NCBI GenBank assembly: GCA_014841595.1
Contig: JACYUE010000002.1
Coordinates: 496,001 to 560,000 of the forward strand
From: Oxalobacteraceae sp. CFBP 8761
GTDB taxonomy: Bacteria; Pseudomonadota; Gammaproteobacteria; Burkholderiales; Burkholderiaceae_D
Reading direction: 5' to 3'
DNA length: 64,000 nt
Shown here: positions 30,523 to 39,078 of the stretch, piece by piece
Numbering within the stretch: the stretch's first letter is position 1
Layout of the letters: every line of letters begins with the position of its first letter
Notes under the pieces: model-generated
What the model was told of the DNA's origin: nothing
The model's database searches: none
The model's input: the letters and a program-made list of their open reading frames with translations, nothing else
Position numbers and translations under genes: made by a program

Positions 30523-31911
30523 TTATTTGTCGTTGCTGAACAGGGCATCGAACAGGGATACGTTGTTGTTCATCACGGACTGCATCGTCTGCAGCTGCGT
30601 GAATTGGCGCAGGTAGCGCTGGTAGGCGGCTTCATGCTGCCCGTCGAGCGAAGCCTGGCGGTCGCTCAGGCGCGATTGCTGGGTGGTGGTCTGTTCACGG
30701 CGCTGCCTGATCTGGCCGTCGACGCTGCTGCTCCAGGTTTTCAGGTAGGTGTCGAGCGCACCGGCGATGCCGGTCGGGGCCGATGAACTTGGCGCGCCGA
30801 TCAGCGCGTCCAGGCCGGTCGGATTGACGGCCAGCTGGCTGGTCAGGCGCGCCGCATCCAGTTCGAGCGTGCCGCTGCGGGTGGAAATGATGCCGTAGGC
30901 CGCGAGCGAATCGCCACTGGCGGGCCGCAGCAGCGACCCGAGCCGGTCGCCCAGCGCGCGCACGCCACTGTCATGCGCGAACGCGCCCCCGGCCACGCCC
31001 TTGGCAGCATCGCCGCTGGCGGTCAGCTTGCTCAGCGTGGTCTTGAGCTTGTTGTAGGCGTCGACGAACGCCTGCACGTTGGCCGTGGTGGTCTTGGTGT
31101 CGGCCGACACGGTCAGCGTGACGGGCGCCGCGCCGGTCGTCTGGGCTCGGGTGAACGTCATGCTGACGCCATCGACGGCGGTGAACGTGTTGCTGGCCTG
31201 CGTGATCGCGGTGCCGTTCTCGGCGCCGACGCGGATTTCGGCATCCTGGGCCTCGACCAGCACCCGGCGCCGCGCCGGATCGGCATTGGCGTCAACCAGG
31301 CTGGACGTACCGGTGATGCCGCTCGTATCGAGCGTGATGGCCGAGTTCAGGCCGGTATCCCGGGCGGTGAGCACCAGCTCCGCCGTACCGCCGGTGGTGA
31401 CGATCGAGGCCGTGACCTTGCCCCCGTTGCCGGCTGCGCCATTGATGGCGGCGGCCAGTTCGCGCGTGCTCAGCGCGCCGCCGTCGGTGTTGGCCGCGGC
31501 CATGTCGACGTCGAAGGCGAGGGCCCCGCCCATGTTCAGTTTGAGCGTGCCCGCCACGCCGGTGCTGTCGGTCAGGCCCGTGAGCGAGACCTGGCTGGCC
31601 GTGGCGATCTGCTTGACGAAGAACGCATACGTGCCGGCGGCGGCCTTGCTGCTGGCCGTGGCGCTGCCGATCGTGGTGTCGCCAAACACGGCGGACTGGG
31701 CGAACACCTTCTTGTTTGCGCCCGTGAGCGCCGCCAGGCTGGTCTGAAACGCCAGCAACGCCGAATTCATCTCGGTCAGACCGCGCTCGGCGGCCGTGGC
31801 GGCGGCCAGCTGCGTCGTCAGGATCTGCTGGCGCGGCGCGACGTACTTGTCCGCCAGATTCGTCGCGGTCGGGACGGGATCGTAGACCGGTGAGGTGATT
31901 GCCGTTGCCAT
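30523..31911 (-). CDS. fliD: Filament cap protein FliD (LafB)
   Basis: Caps the filament and folds arriving flagellin. The 462-residue product has the N-terminal FliD domain (TSPVYDPVPTATNLADKYV), a variable central domain, and a C-terminal coiled coil with QRREQTTTQQSRLSDRQASL. It follows fliJ by 41 bases and precedes fliS, the lafB-lafC order. In primary systems fliD usually follows fliC. Confidence 0.92.
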   Translation of the reverse strand: MATAITSPVYDPVPTATNLADKYVAPRQQILTTQLAAATAAERGLTEMNSALLAFQTSLAALTGANKKVFAQSAVFGDTTIGSATASSKAAAGTYAFFVKQIATASQVSLTGLTDSTGVAGTLKLNMGGALAFDVDMAAANTDGGALSTRELAAAINGAAGNGGKVTASIVTTGGTAELVLTARDTGLNSAITLDTSGITGTSSLVDANADPARRRVLVEAQDAEIRVGAENGTAITQASNTFTAVDGVSMTFTRAQTTGAAPVTLTVSADTKTTTANVQAFVDAYNKLKTTLSKLTASGDAAKGVAGGAFAHDSGVRALGDRLGSLLRPASGDSLAAYGIISTRSGTLELDAARLTSQLAVNPTGLDALIGAPSSSAPTGIAGALDTYLKTWSSSVDGQIRQRREQTTTQQSRLSDRQASLDGQHEAAYQRYLRQFTQLQTMQSVMNNNVSLFDALFSNDK

Positions 31912-31952
31912 GGGATGGGTTCCTTGTGGTTGCGTGTGCGTTCGGGTTGGGC

Positions 31953-32396
31953 TCAGGCCCGCCCGGCCAGCCAGGATTGGGTGGCGATATCGTCTTCGCG
32001 CTTGCGGGTGGCGCGCTCCTGCCCGGCGGCCTGCGCACTCTGTTCGCGCGCCAGTACCTTGCCCAGCAGTTCGCGTCCGACCCAGGCATCCCTGAGCCGG
32101 TCCTGCGACACCGCCATGTTCGCCTGGTGCAGCGACAGGTCGACCCGGTGGCTGTCGGCCAGCGCCATCACGCCCTGCTTGTAGGCGCCGCAGTTCAGCG
32201 CCATCGCAGGATTGATCTGCAGCGCCGCGCCCGATGCGCCGCTGCCGTGTGTCAGCGCCGTCAGGCGTTGCAGATTGTTCTGGTAGCGCACCCGGGTGGC
32301 TTCCTGGCTCGCCAGATCGGCTTCCAGCCGTTCGACCTGGGTCGAACGCAGTTGCACCAGGGTGCCCAGGCTGCGGATGGTCGTCGAACGTGTCAT
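31953..32396 (-). CDS. fliJ: Flagellar export protein FliJ
   Basis: The 147-residue product is a long antiparallel coiled coil (LVQLRSTQVERLEADLASQE; ELLGKVLAREQSAQAAGQ), the stalk that links the FliI ATPase to FlhA. ATG 32396 overlaps the fliI stop by four bases, which fixes the start. The C-terminal basic stretch ATRKREDDIA is usual. Confidence 0.85.
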   Translation of the reverse strand: MTRSTTIRSLGTLVQLRSTQVERLEADLASQEATRVRYQNNLQRLTALTHGSGASGAALQINPAMALNCGAYKQGVMALADSHRVDLSLHQANMAVSQDRLRDAWVGRELLGKVLAREQSAQAAGQERATRKREDDIATQSWLAGRA

Positions 32397-33733
32397 GCCA
32401 TGATCGCTTTCAGGGCGTCGATGCAATGGTCGATGGGCGCGCCTTCGCGCGTGCCCTGGCACAGGAACGTCTCGATATGCGGTTGCAGCGCTACGGCGCG
32501 GTCGGTCTCCGGGTCGGCGCCCGGCACGTACGCGCCCAGCGGAATCAGGTCGCGCACGCGCGCATGGCGCGCCAGGGCCGCCTTGAGCTTGCGGGCGGCC
32601 AGCGTGTGCTCCGGCGTGACCACCTGCGCCATGCAGCGCGAGATCGATTGCGCAATGTCGATCGCCGGGTAGTGGCCGCGCTCGGCCAGTTCGCGCGTGA
32701 GCACGATGTGACCATCGAGGATCGCGCGCGCCGAGTCGACCACCGGATCCTGCTGGTCGTCGCCCTCGGCCAGCACGGTGTAGATGGCGCTCATGCTGCC
32801 TTGCGGGTTTTCGCCATTGCCGGCCGATTCGACCAGTTGCGGCATGTTCGAAAACACCGATGGCGGATAGCCGCGCGTGGCCGGCGGCTCGCCCAGCGAC
32901 AGCGCCACTTCGCGCAGCGCCATCGCGTAGCGCGTCAGCGAATCGCACAGCAGCAGCACGTTCTGGCCGCGGTCGCGAAAATGCGCCGCCACCGCATGGC
33001 ACAGCTCGGTCGCCATGACCCGCATCAACGGGCTGTCGTCGGCCGGCGCGACCACGAGAACGGCGCGTTTCAGGCCTTCTGGCCCGAGCGAGCGCTCGAC
33101 GAATTCGCGCACCTCGCGATTGCGCTCGCCGATCAGGCCGACCACGATCACATCGGCCACGGTCTGGCGCGTAATCAATCCCAGCAGCACCGATTTGCCG
33201 ACGCCGGAACCGGCCATCAGGCCAACGCGCTGGCCCTTGCCGATGGTGAGCATGGCGTTGATGGCGCGCACGCCGACGTCGAGCGGCTCGTCCACCGGGG
33301 TTTTCTTCAGCGGATTCACGCGCGGCGGGGCAGGGGCGAGCGGCTGGTCGCCACCCAGGCGGCCCAGGCCATCGATCGGCTCGCCCAGGCCGTTGACCAT
33401 GCGGCCCATCCAGCTCGGGCCGATCATCAGCTCGGCCTTGTCCGCCGCCGGCAGCACGCGCGCGCCGGTGGCCAGGCCGGTCGCCTTCTTGAACGGCATC
33501 AGGTACGAGACCTTGTCGCGAAAGCCGACCACCTGCGCATCGAGCCACTCGCCATCGACCGTTTCGATGCGGCAGCGCTGGCCCGTGTGCAGGCGGCAGC
33601 CGCTCGCTTCCAGCAGCAGTCCCTGGGCGCCGACCAGGCGCCCGGTGGGCGTGGCCACCGGCACCGCGCCGAGTTCGACGGCGCGCAGCGAGTCGGCCAG
33701 CGAATGGGCCAGTGAGTGCGCCAACCCCGTCAT
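32393..33733 (-). CDS. fliI: Flagellar export ATPase FliI
   Basis: Hexameric ATPase of the flagellar type III export apparatus. The 446 residues carry Walker A AGSGVGKS at 174-181, Walker B NVLLLCDSLTRYA, and the ATPase alpha/beta signature PPSVFSNMPQLVE. The length is family-normal. Starts and stops overlap with fliH and fliJ, showing tight coupling. Confidence 0.96.
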   Translation of the reverse strand: MTGLAHSLAHSLADSLRAVELGAVPVATPTGRLVGAQGLLLEASGCRLHTGQRCRIETVDGEWLDAQVVGFRDKVSYLMPFKKATGLATGARVLPAADKAELMIGPSWMGRMVNGLGEPIDGLGRLGGDQPLAPAPPRVNPLKKTPVDEPLDVGVRAINAMLTIGKGQRVGLMAGSGVGKSVLLGLITRQTVADVIVVGLIGERNREVREFVERSLGPEGLKRAVLVVAPADDSPLMRVMATELCHAVAAHFRDRGQNVLLLCDSLTRYAMALREVALSLGEPPATRGYPPSVFSNMPQLVESAGNGENPQGSMSAIYTVLAEGDDQQDPVVDSARAILDGHIVLTRELAERGHYPAIDIAQSISRCMAQVVTPEHTLAARKLKAALARHARVRDLIPLGAYVPGADPETDRAVALQPHIETFLCQGTREGAPIDHCIDALKAIMA

Positions 33734-34416
33734 GCCCGTTCCCCTTCACCGAGCAACTGGTTCTGGACCTGTTCCATCACGGCCGCGAGGCGCCCCTGGC
33801 AACCGGCATCGACTTCATGGTCGCCCGAACGCACGCGGCATTCGCCGGCTTCGAGCGCCGGGTCGGGCAGGATCGTCCATTTCTTGGCGCGCTTCGGATC
33901 GAGCTCCAGCACGCGGCGCAGTTCTTCCGGATTCATGAACACTTCGACCTGGTCGCGCGACGGCGGCATCACGGTCAGCGCTTCCTCGACCAGCGAGAGC
34001 AGCTGCACCGGTTGCAGCGCCAGCTCGGCGCGGATCACCTGGCGCGCGATCTTGCCTACCAGCTCGACCACTTCGGTGCGCTGCGCGGTGCGCAGGTCGG
34101 TCTTGAGTTTCTTGAGGCTCTTGAGCATCGCATCGACCGGTTTGGCCAGCTGTTCGAAGCTCTCGAGCGCCATCGCGCGGCCTTCGTCGATGCCCCGTTC
34201 GAGGCCTTCGATCTTGCCTGCGGCAATGCCGTCGGCGCGACCCTGGTCCAGCCCCGCCTCGTAGCCGTCACGCTGGCCCTGGCGATAACCGTCGGCCAGC
34301 GCGCTTTGCCACTCGTCGGCGGCATTGCCACCGGCCGCCCCGGCGGACGCGCCGGCAGGGCGCGCCGCGCTGAACTGGTGCAGCGGCGGAAAGTGGTAAG
34401 TGCGAAACGGTTTCAT
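33730..34416 (-). CDS. fliH: Flagellar export stator FliH
   Basis: The 228-residue product regulates FliI and tethers it to FliN. It opens MKPFRTYHFPPLHQF at ATG 34416, has the Gly-rich repeat region (YRQGQRDGYEAGLDQGRADG) that is diagnostic for FliH, and ends with the FliI-binding domain. Stop and start overlap both neighbours. Confidence 0.92.
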   Translation of the reverse strand: MKPFRTYHFPPLHQFSAARPAGASAGAAGGNAADEWQSALADGYRQGQRDGYEAGLDQGRADGIAAGKIEGLERGIDEGRAMALESFEQLAKPVDAMLKSLKKLKTDLRTAQRTEVVELVGKIARQVIRAELALQPVQLLSLVEEALTVMPPSRDQVEVFMNPEELRRVLELDPKRAKKWTILPDPALEAGECRVRSGDHEVDAGCQGRLAAVMEQVQNQLLGEGERA

Positions 34417-35441
34417 TCGGCGGTCGCTTCGGCAAACAGCTGGATGTCGATCTCGCCAGCGTCGGCCAGCTCCTTGACCGTGGTCATGATTTCGCGGCGG
34501 GTCTGCTCGATGCGCGACATCGGCACCGGGCCCGAGCGGCGCATCAGGTCTTCGAAGCTTTGTGCCTGGCGGCGCGGCATCGCGGCCAGGATGGTGTCGC
34601 GCAGCGGCGCTTCGGCGCCTTTCAGCGCGATCGCCCACTGCTCCAGCGGCACGTCGTCGAGCAGGCGCGAGATGACCGGTTCGGTCTGGCGCGACAGGAT
34701 GAAGAAGTCGTACATCGACATCTCGATCTGCGAGACGACTTCGGGATCGTGGGCGCGCAGCAGTTCGACCATGCCGGCGCGGTTGTCCTGCAGGCGGTTG
34801 AGGATGTCGGCGACCTGACGCACGCCTTCGACGCTGGCGCTTTGCGTATCGAGCGCGGCCAGGCAGCGACCCACCAGCTCTTCGAGCTCGTGCAGCACGT
34901 CGCGGTTGATCTCGTCCAGGCGCGCCATGTTCAGCAGTACCAGTTCACGGCCTTCCACCGGCAGCGCTTCGAGGATCTGCGAGGCCAGCGCAGGCGGCAA
35001 AAAGGCCAGGAACACGGCCTGCATCTGCACATGCTCGCTCGAGACGAATTCGGCCAGCCACTTCGGCGACGCGTACTGCAGGCGCGCCATTTTCGGGCGG
35101 ATCGCATCGCCATAGATCGAATTGAGCACGCTGTTGGCGATGTCGCTGCCCAGCGCCAGGTCCAGCGAGCGCTTCAGGTAGCTGCGCGAGGCGCCATGCA
35201 GGCCGCTTTGCTGGCGGTAATCGTCGAAGAACGTCTGCAGCGCCGATTTGACGGTGTCGACCTTGATGCCGCTCATGCGCGACATGACCTGGGTCAGTTC
35301 CATCAGTTCGTCGCGCTCGAGACAACGCAGCACGGCCGCAGCCTGTTCTTCGCCGATCGACAGCAGCACGATGGCCGCCTGCTCGACCGGGGTCAAGCCG
35401 GCCTCGAGGTCGCTGTCTTCGATGTTATTCAGTTCGGCCAT
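34413..35441 (-). CDS. fliG: Flagellar motor switch protein FliG
   Basis: Torque-generating rotor protein on the MS ring. The 342-residue product has the N, middle and C domains. The FliM-binding middle-domain motif, usually EHPQ, reads EHVQ at 136-139. Charged torque-helix residues are present near the C terminus (QSFEDLMRRSG). I chose ATG 35441 (MAELNNIEDS), which overlaps the fliF end. Confidence 0.94.
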   Translation of the reverse strand: MAELNNIEDSDLEAGLTPVEQAAIVLLSIGEEQAAAVLRCLERDELMELTQVMSRMSGIKVDTVKSALQTFFDDYRQQSGLHGASRSYLKRSLDLALGSDIANSVLNSIYGDAIRPKMARLQYASPKWLAEFVSSEHVQMQAVFLAFLPPALASQILEALPVEGRELVLLNMARLDEINRDVLHELEELVGRCLAALDTQSASVEGVRQVADILNRLQDNRAGMVELLRAHDPEVVSQIEMSMYDFFILSRQTEPVISRLLDDVPLEQWAIALKGAEAPLRDTILAAMPRRQAQSFEDLMRRSGPVPMSRIEQTRREIMTTVKELADAGEIDIQLFAEATAE

Positions 35442-37110
35442 GTTTTTTCTGTACCCATTGTTTGACGACTTCAGCAACGCGCTCCGGCTCCTTGGCCGCC
35501 AGCACTCTCAGGTGATCGACCATGACGTCGACCGGCGAGCCGGATGGCGGCAAGTCGTAGTTCTCGAGCAGGGGAATGACGGCGCCCGGGCTGCCCTGCG
35601 CGGGCGCTTCGAGCGCCGCCACGCTGCCAGGCAGCGCGGTGAGCGGCGCCGCGGCAGTGGCGCTCGGCAATGCCGGTGTGGCCGGGATGGCCGGCGTGGC
35701 TGGCGATGGCGCCAGGCGCGTGGTGGCGGCGCGCAGCAGCGGCCGGGCTAGCAGGAAGTAGGCCAGCAGCGCGCCGACGGCCCACAAGGCCCAGCTCGCC
35801 ATGTCGACGATGTTGTCGCGTTGCTGCCACCAGGCCTGTTCCACCGGGGCGGCCGGGAACTTCATGGCCGACACGGCCAGCACATCGCCCCGTGCAGCGT
35901 CGATGCCCAGGCCACCGGCCAGGATTTTCTCGATATTCGTCAGTTCAGCCGGCGTCCAGGCCTTGCCGTCGGCGGCGCTGCTCGCGTTGAGCACCACGGC
36001 CACCGACAGTTTTTTCAGGCGGCCCCGCTCGCGCTTGATCTGCGTGATCGCGCGGTCGTAGGCGTACTGGCGGGTGGTGGCGTTCTTGCGCGCGCTGCCA
36101 TCGTCGGTTTTTTCGGCAGGCGGGGCGCCCGCCGCGTCCGTGACGGCCGGCGCCGGCGGCCGGTTCGACAGCGTGCCCGGCACGCCCATCGCCATGCGGC
36201 TTTTTTCCATTTCTTCGCGCATGGCTTCGCTCGTGACTTTCGGGGCTTCGCCGTATTTTTCCTGGGTTTCTTCGATGCGGTCGTTGTCCACGGCGGCCGT
36301 CACGCTGACCTTGTAGTTGGCCACGCCAAGGATCGGCGCGAGCAGGTCGTTGACGTTGGCGCGCACCTCGTCGGCGTGGCGTTTTGCGGCCGTGTCGCCC
36401 TGCGCGGCGCCATCGAAGCCGTCGGCCAGGTCGATGCGCGAAGACAGGTAGTTGCCGGCCTGGTCGACCAGCGAGACGCGCTGCGGCGACAGGCCCGCCA
36501 CGCTGCCCGAGACCATGTTGACGATCGCGGCGATCTGTTCGTTGCCCAGGCTGCGGCCCGGCTTGACGGCGACCACGACCGACGCCGAGTTGCCGTCGGT
36601 ATTGCCGGTCACGAACGAGCTGGTCTTCGCGATGGCCAGGTGCACGCGGGCACTGGCGATCGAATCCATCGTCAGGATGCTTTGCGCCAGCTCGCCTTCG
36701 AGGCCGCGCCGGAAACGCACGTCCTGTACGAACTGCGACACGCCCAGCGGGTCGTTGCGGTCCATCAGTTCGAGGCCGGCCGGCAGCTGGGCGGTGACGC
36801 CCTTGGCCGCGAGCAGCATGCGCACCTTGCCCAGCTGCGACGACGGCACCAGCACCTGGCCGCTGTCCGGATGGACGCGGTAGGGAATCTGTTCCGCTTC
36901 GAGCACCGTCATCATGTCGGCGGCAACGACTTTCTCGCGCGCGCCGAAGACCGGCTTGTAGCTCGATTGATCCTGCCACATGAACATCATGACGGCAGCG
37001 GTGACGGCCACTGCCAGGCCCAGCATCAGCGGCAGATTGTTGCGCAGCAGTGGTGGCAGCGCGGGCAGCGCGAGCTTGCCGCTGAAGGGGGACTTGAGGG
37101 AGGAGAGCAC
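35425..37110 (-). CDS. fliF: Flagellar MS-ring protein FliF
   Basis: Forms the inner-membrane ring on which the switch is built. The 561-residue product has TM helices at about 26-44 and 432-452, periplasmic ring-building motifs between them (FRRGLEGELAQSILTMDSIA), and a C-terminal FliG-binding tail (DVMVDHLRVLAAKEPERVAE). The start is GTG 37110 with AGGGAGGAG just inside and before it. It lies 23 bases after fliE. Confidence 0.95.
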   Translation of the reverse strand: MLSSLKSPFSGKLALPALPPLLRNNLPLMLGLAVAVTAAVMMFMWQDQSSYKPVFGAREKVVAADMMTVLEAEQIPYRVHPDSGQVLVPSSQLGKVRMLLAAKGVTAQLPAGLELMDRNDPLGVSQFVQDVRFRRGLEGELAQSILTMDSIASARVHLAIAKTSSFVTGNTDGNSASVVVAVKPGRSLGNEQIAAIVNMVSGSVAGLSPQRVSLVDQAGNYLSSRIDLADGFDGAAQGDTAAKRHADEVRANVNDLLAPILGVANYKVSVTAAVDNDRIEETQEKYGEAPKVTSEAMREEMEKSRMAMGVPGTLSNRPPAPAVTDAAGAPPAEKTDDGSARKNATTRQYAYDRAITQIKRERGRLKKLSVAVVLNASSAADGKAWTPAELTNIEKILAGGLGIDAARGDVLAVSAMKFPAAPVEQAWWQQRDNIVDMASWALWAVGALLAYFLLARPLLRAATTRLAPSPATPAIPATPALPSATAAAPLTALPGSVAALEAPAQGSPGAVIPLLENYDLPPSGSPVDVMVDHLRVLAAKEPERVAEVVKQWVQKKHGRTE

Positions 37111-37133
37111 GTGAGCGTCGCTTGTCAGGTAGA

Positions 37134-37487
37134 TCAGATCGGGAGCTTGAGCAGTTCGTCGACTGCGCCCATGACCTTGTTGCGTACTTGCATCAGCATC
37201 GAGAACGAGAGACTGGCTTCCTGGCTGGCCAGCATGGCACCGACCAGGTCATCGCTCTTGCCGGTTTCAACCGCTGTCACGCGGGCGCTCGCGGCCTGAT
37301 CCTGGGCATCGACGCCGGCGATGGCGCTCTGCATCGCCTGGGTAAATGAAAACGCCCCGGCGCTACCCGTCGGTGCGCCGAGTTCGGCAAACGAGGCAGC
37401 AGCCGGTGCAATTGCCAGACGATTTGCGTCGTTGGTCAATTGCGACAGATCAGCCTGGATCAGGCCAGCAAGTTCGGTTGCCATCAT
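37134..37487 (-). CDS. fliE: Hook-basal body complex protein FliE
   Basis: Links the MS ring to the rod and is the first exported rod protein. The 117-residue product ends in the FliE helices (SLSFSMLMQVRNKVMGAVDE). ATG 37487 has AAGGAAA upstream. It heads the long minus-strand operon running to the glucosaminidase at 24001. Confidence 0.91.
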   Translation of the reverse strand: MMATELAGLIQADLSQLTNDANRLAIAPAAASFAELGAPTGSAGAFSFTQAMQSAIAGVDAQDQAASARVTAVETGKSDDLVGAMLASQEASLSFSMLMQVRNKVMGAVDELLKLPI

Positions 37488-37546
37488 CGTTTCCTTGAAA
37501 ATTTAATGTTGCTAATCGACCACAAAAAGCATGGCGTTTTTCAGTG

Positions 37547-37562
37547 ATTTCCGGTCGGAAAT
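37547..37562. promoter_or_regulatory. Palindrome in the fliE-fliM divergent control region
   Basis: ATTTCCG-GT-CGGAAAT has perfect seven-base arms, 60 bases upstream of fliE. A second palindrome TGGCGCGCCA lies at 37582-37591. The 314-base gap 37488-37801 is AT-rich and holds no gene. These palindromes are candidate regulator sites for the two divergent flagellar operons, with no regulator identified. Confidence 0.4.
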
Positions 37563-37723
37563 TGTTAAATACTGCGGAGTGTGGCGCGCCAAATATCATC
37601 AAGACACAATGCGGTACCAGTAGCGTCCGTGTTCAAAATCTCCTATGAGAAGTGGAGAATGATGCGGTGCAATGACTCAATATTACCGTAGGGCAAATGA
37701 TAAATCAAAGCGATATGTCAAAG

Positions 37724-37750
37724 TTCCGACGGTAAAAGTCGCTGTATAAT
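37724..37750 (+). promoter_or_regulatory. Putative promoter of fliM-flhA
   Basis: A perfect TATAAT at 37745-37750, with TTCCGA at 37724-37729, 15 bases apart (short). It lies 52 bases before fliM. An overlapping CAAAGTTC-N11-GTCGCTGT only weakly resembles sigma-28. Confidence 0.4.
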
Positions 37751-37801
37751 TATTGCTGTTGGGAATCAAATCAATGTGACATTTACTTCCGATTAAGACA
37801 G

Positions 37802-38722
37802 ATGCCAATCAATCAACTTGACCGACGACGCGACCACCAGGTGCTCGATCCGTGCCTGCTGGGACGGCCGGTGCATCTGCTTCCGGCCTTTGCTGCCGGG
37901 CTGGCCGAGGCGATCGGCGCCGAGATGGCATCGCCCGGCGGGCGCCGGCACTGGGGTGCTTACCGTCTCGAACACCTCGCGTTCGAACGGGCGCCCGAGC
38001 AGCCCGGACTGCGCTGGCTCGGGGTCAGCGGACCCTATGGCGTGGCGGCTGTCGCCTTTGAACGAACCCTGCTTCTGGGGCTGCTGGAAGGGCGTTACGC
38101 ACGCCGTCAACCAGCGAATTCTGCTGCGGTGCAGCAGAGCCCGGAGCTGGAGCGGGTCACGGCGACCGAAGAGCGTCTCGCTGTCACACTTGCCCAGCAA
38201 CTGGCCGGCCAGCTCGATGCACGTGTGGCCGATGGCCTGGCCCGGCTGGACAGCGCGCCCGCACCCGTCAAGACCGGCGCCGGCGCCGCGATCGTGCCGG
38301 CGGGCGCACCCGGCAAGACCGGATGGGTGCTGCGCGCCGTGCTGCGCGCGCAGTACGGCCGGCGCGATACCGATGAGCCGACCCAGGCTGCGCCGGAAGG
38401 GCAGATCTGGATCGGGCTCGACCACGCCCTGATGGCCTGCGTACTGCAGGGCATCAAGGCCGATCGCGGCGCCGTGCGCGCGGCGGGCGGCGCGCGCATG
38501 CCGGGCGAGCCGCTGGCCACGCGCCTTGAAGTCAAGCTCGACGGCTGCCTGGTGAGCAAGGAGATCACGCTCGCCACACTGTTCGGCCTGCAGGTCGGCG
38601 ATGTGATTCCCGTGGCGCTCGGTCGCGCCGATGTCGTGCTGGATAACTCGCGCCTGTTCACCGCCGCAGTAGCAGAGCACAAGGGCAAGCTGTGTTTAAC
38701 CTCATTTGAAGATGCCGAATAA
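37802..38722 (+). CDS. fliM: Divergent flagellar motor switch protein FliM (LfiM type)
   Basis: The 306-residue product is followed by fliN and has a C-terminal SpoA/FliN-like domain (about 232-303: ATRLEVKLDGCLVSKEITLA; LFGLQVGDVIPV). The middle resembles a reduced CheC-like domain. The N terminus (MPINQLDRRRDHQVLDPC) lacks the LSQDEIDALL-type CheY-P-binding peptide of ordinary FliM. Low similarity to standard FliM is typical of lateral systems. The stop overlaps the fliN start. Confidence 0.82.
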   Translation: MPINQLDRRRDHQVLDPCLLGRPVHLLPAFAAGLAEAIGAEMASPGGRRHWGAYRLEHLAFERAPEQPGLRWLGVSGPYGVAAVAFERTLLLGLLEGRYARRQPANSAAVQQSPELERVTATEERLAVTLAQQLAGQLDARVADGLARLDSAPAPVKTGAGAAIVPAGAPGKTGWVLRAVLRAQYGRRDTDEPTQAAPEGQIWIGLDHALMACVLQGIKADRGAVRAAGGARMPGEPLATRLEVKLDGCLVSKEITLATLFGLQVGDVIPVALGRADVVLDNSRLFTAAVAEHKGKLCLTSFEDAE

Positions 38723-39078
38723 TGGACATGAATCTCAACGAGCAACTGGGTGGCGACGTCATCATTGACGACCTGGACGGCGAAGATGCGTTGCAAGCCG
38801 CCGCCGGGCGCACCGGTGCGCGCCAGCTGCCGCAGATGATGCGGCGCATCCCCGTCACGCTGACCCTCGAAGTCGGTTCGGTGCGGATCTCGCTGCAGGA
38901 ACTGATGGACATCGGGCCATCGTCGGTACTGCCCCTCGATTCGCTCGCCGGCGAGCCGCTGGTCATCAAGGTCAACGGCACCCCGATCGGCCGCGCCGAA
39001 GTCGTGGTCGCGGGCGAGCAGTACGGCCTGAAGGTGATCGATCTCGAAGGCCTGAACCTGGACATTCTCGCGCCATGA
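38722..39078 (+). CDS. fliN: Flagellar motor switch protein FliN
   Basis: The 118-residue product has an acidic N-terminal 40 residues and a SpoA domain (RIPVTLTLEVGSVRISLQEL; LVIKVNGTPIGRAEVVV) that forms the C-ring base with FliM. It starts in a TAATG overlap with fliM and ends in an ATGA overlap with fliP. No fliO separates it from fliP. Confidence 0.93.
   Translation: MDMNLNEQLGGDVIIDDLDGEDALQAAAGRTGARQLPQMMRRIPVTLTLEVGSVRISLQELMDIGPSSVLPLDSLAGEPLVIKVNGTPIGRAEVVVAGEQYGLKVIDLEGLNLDILAP

Noticed and set aside
38722..39078. A hidden fliO between fliN and fliP
   Set aside because: The fliN stop and fliP start overlap, leaving no room; FliO is truly absent from this position.
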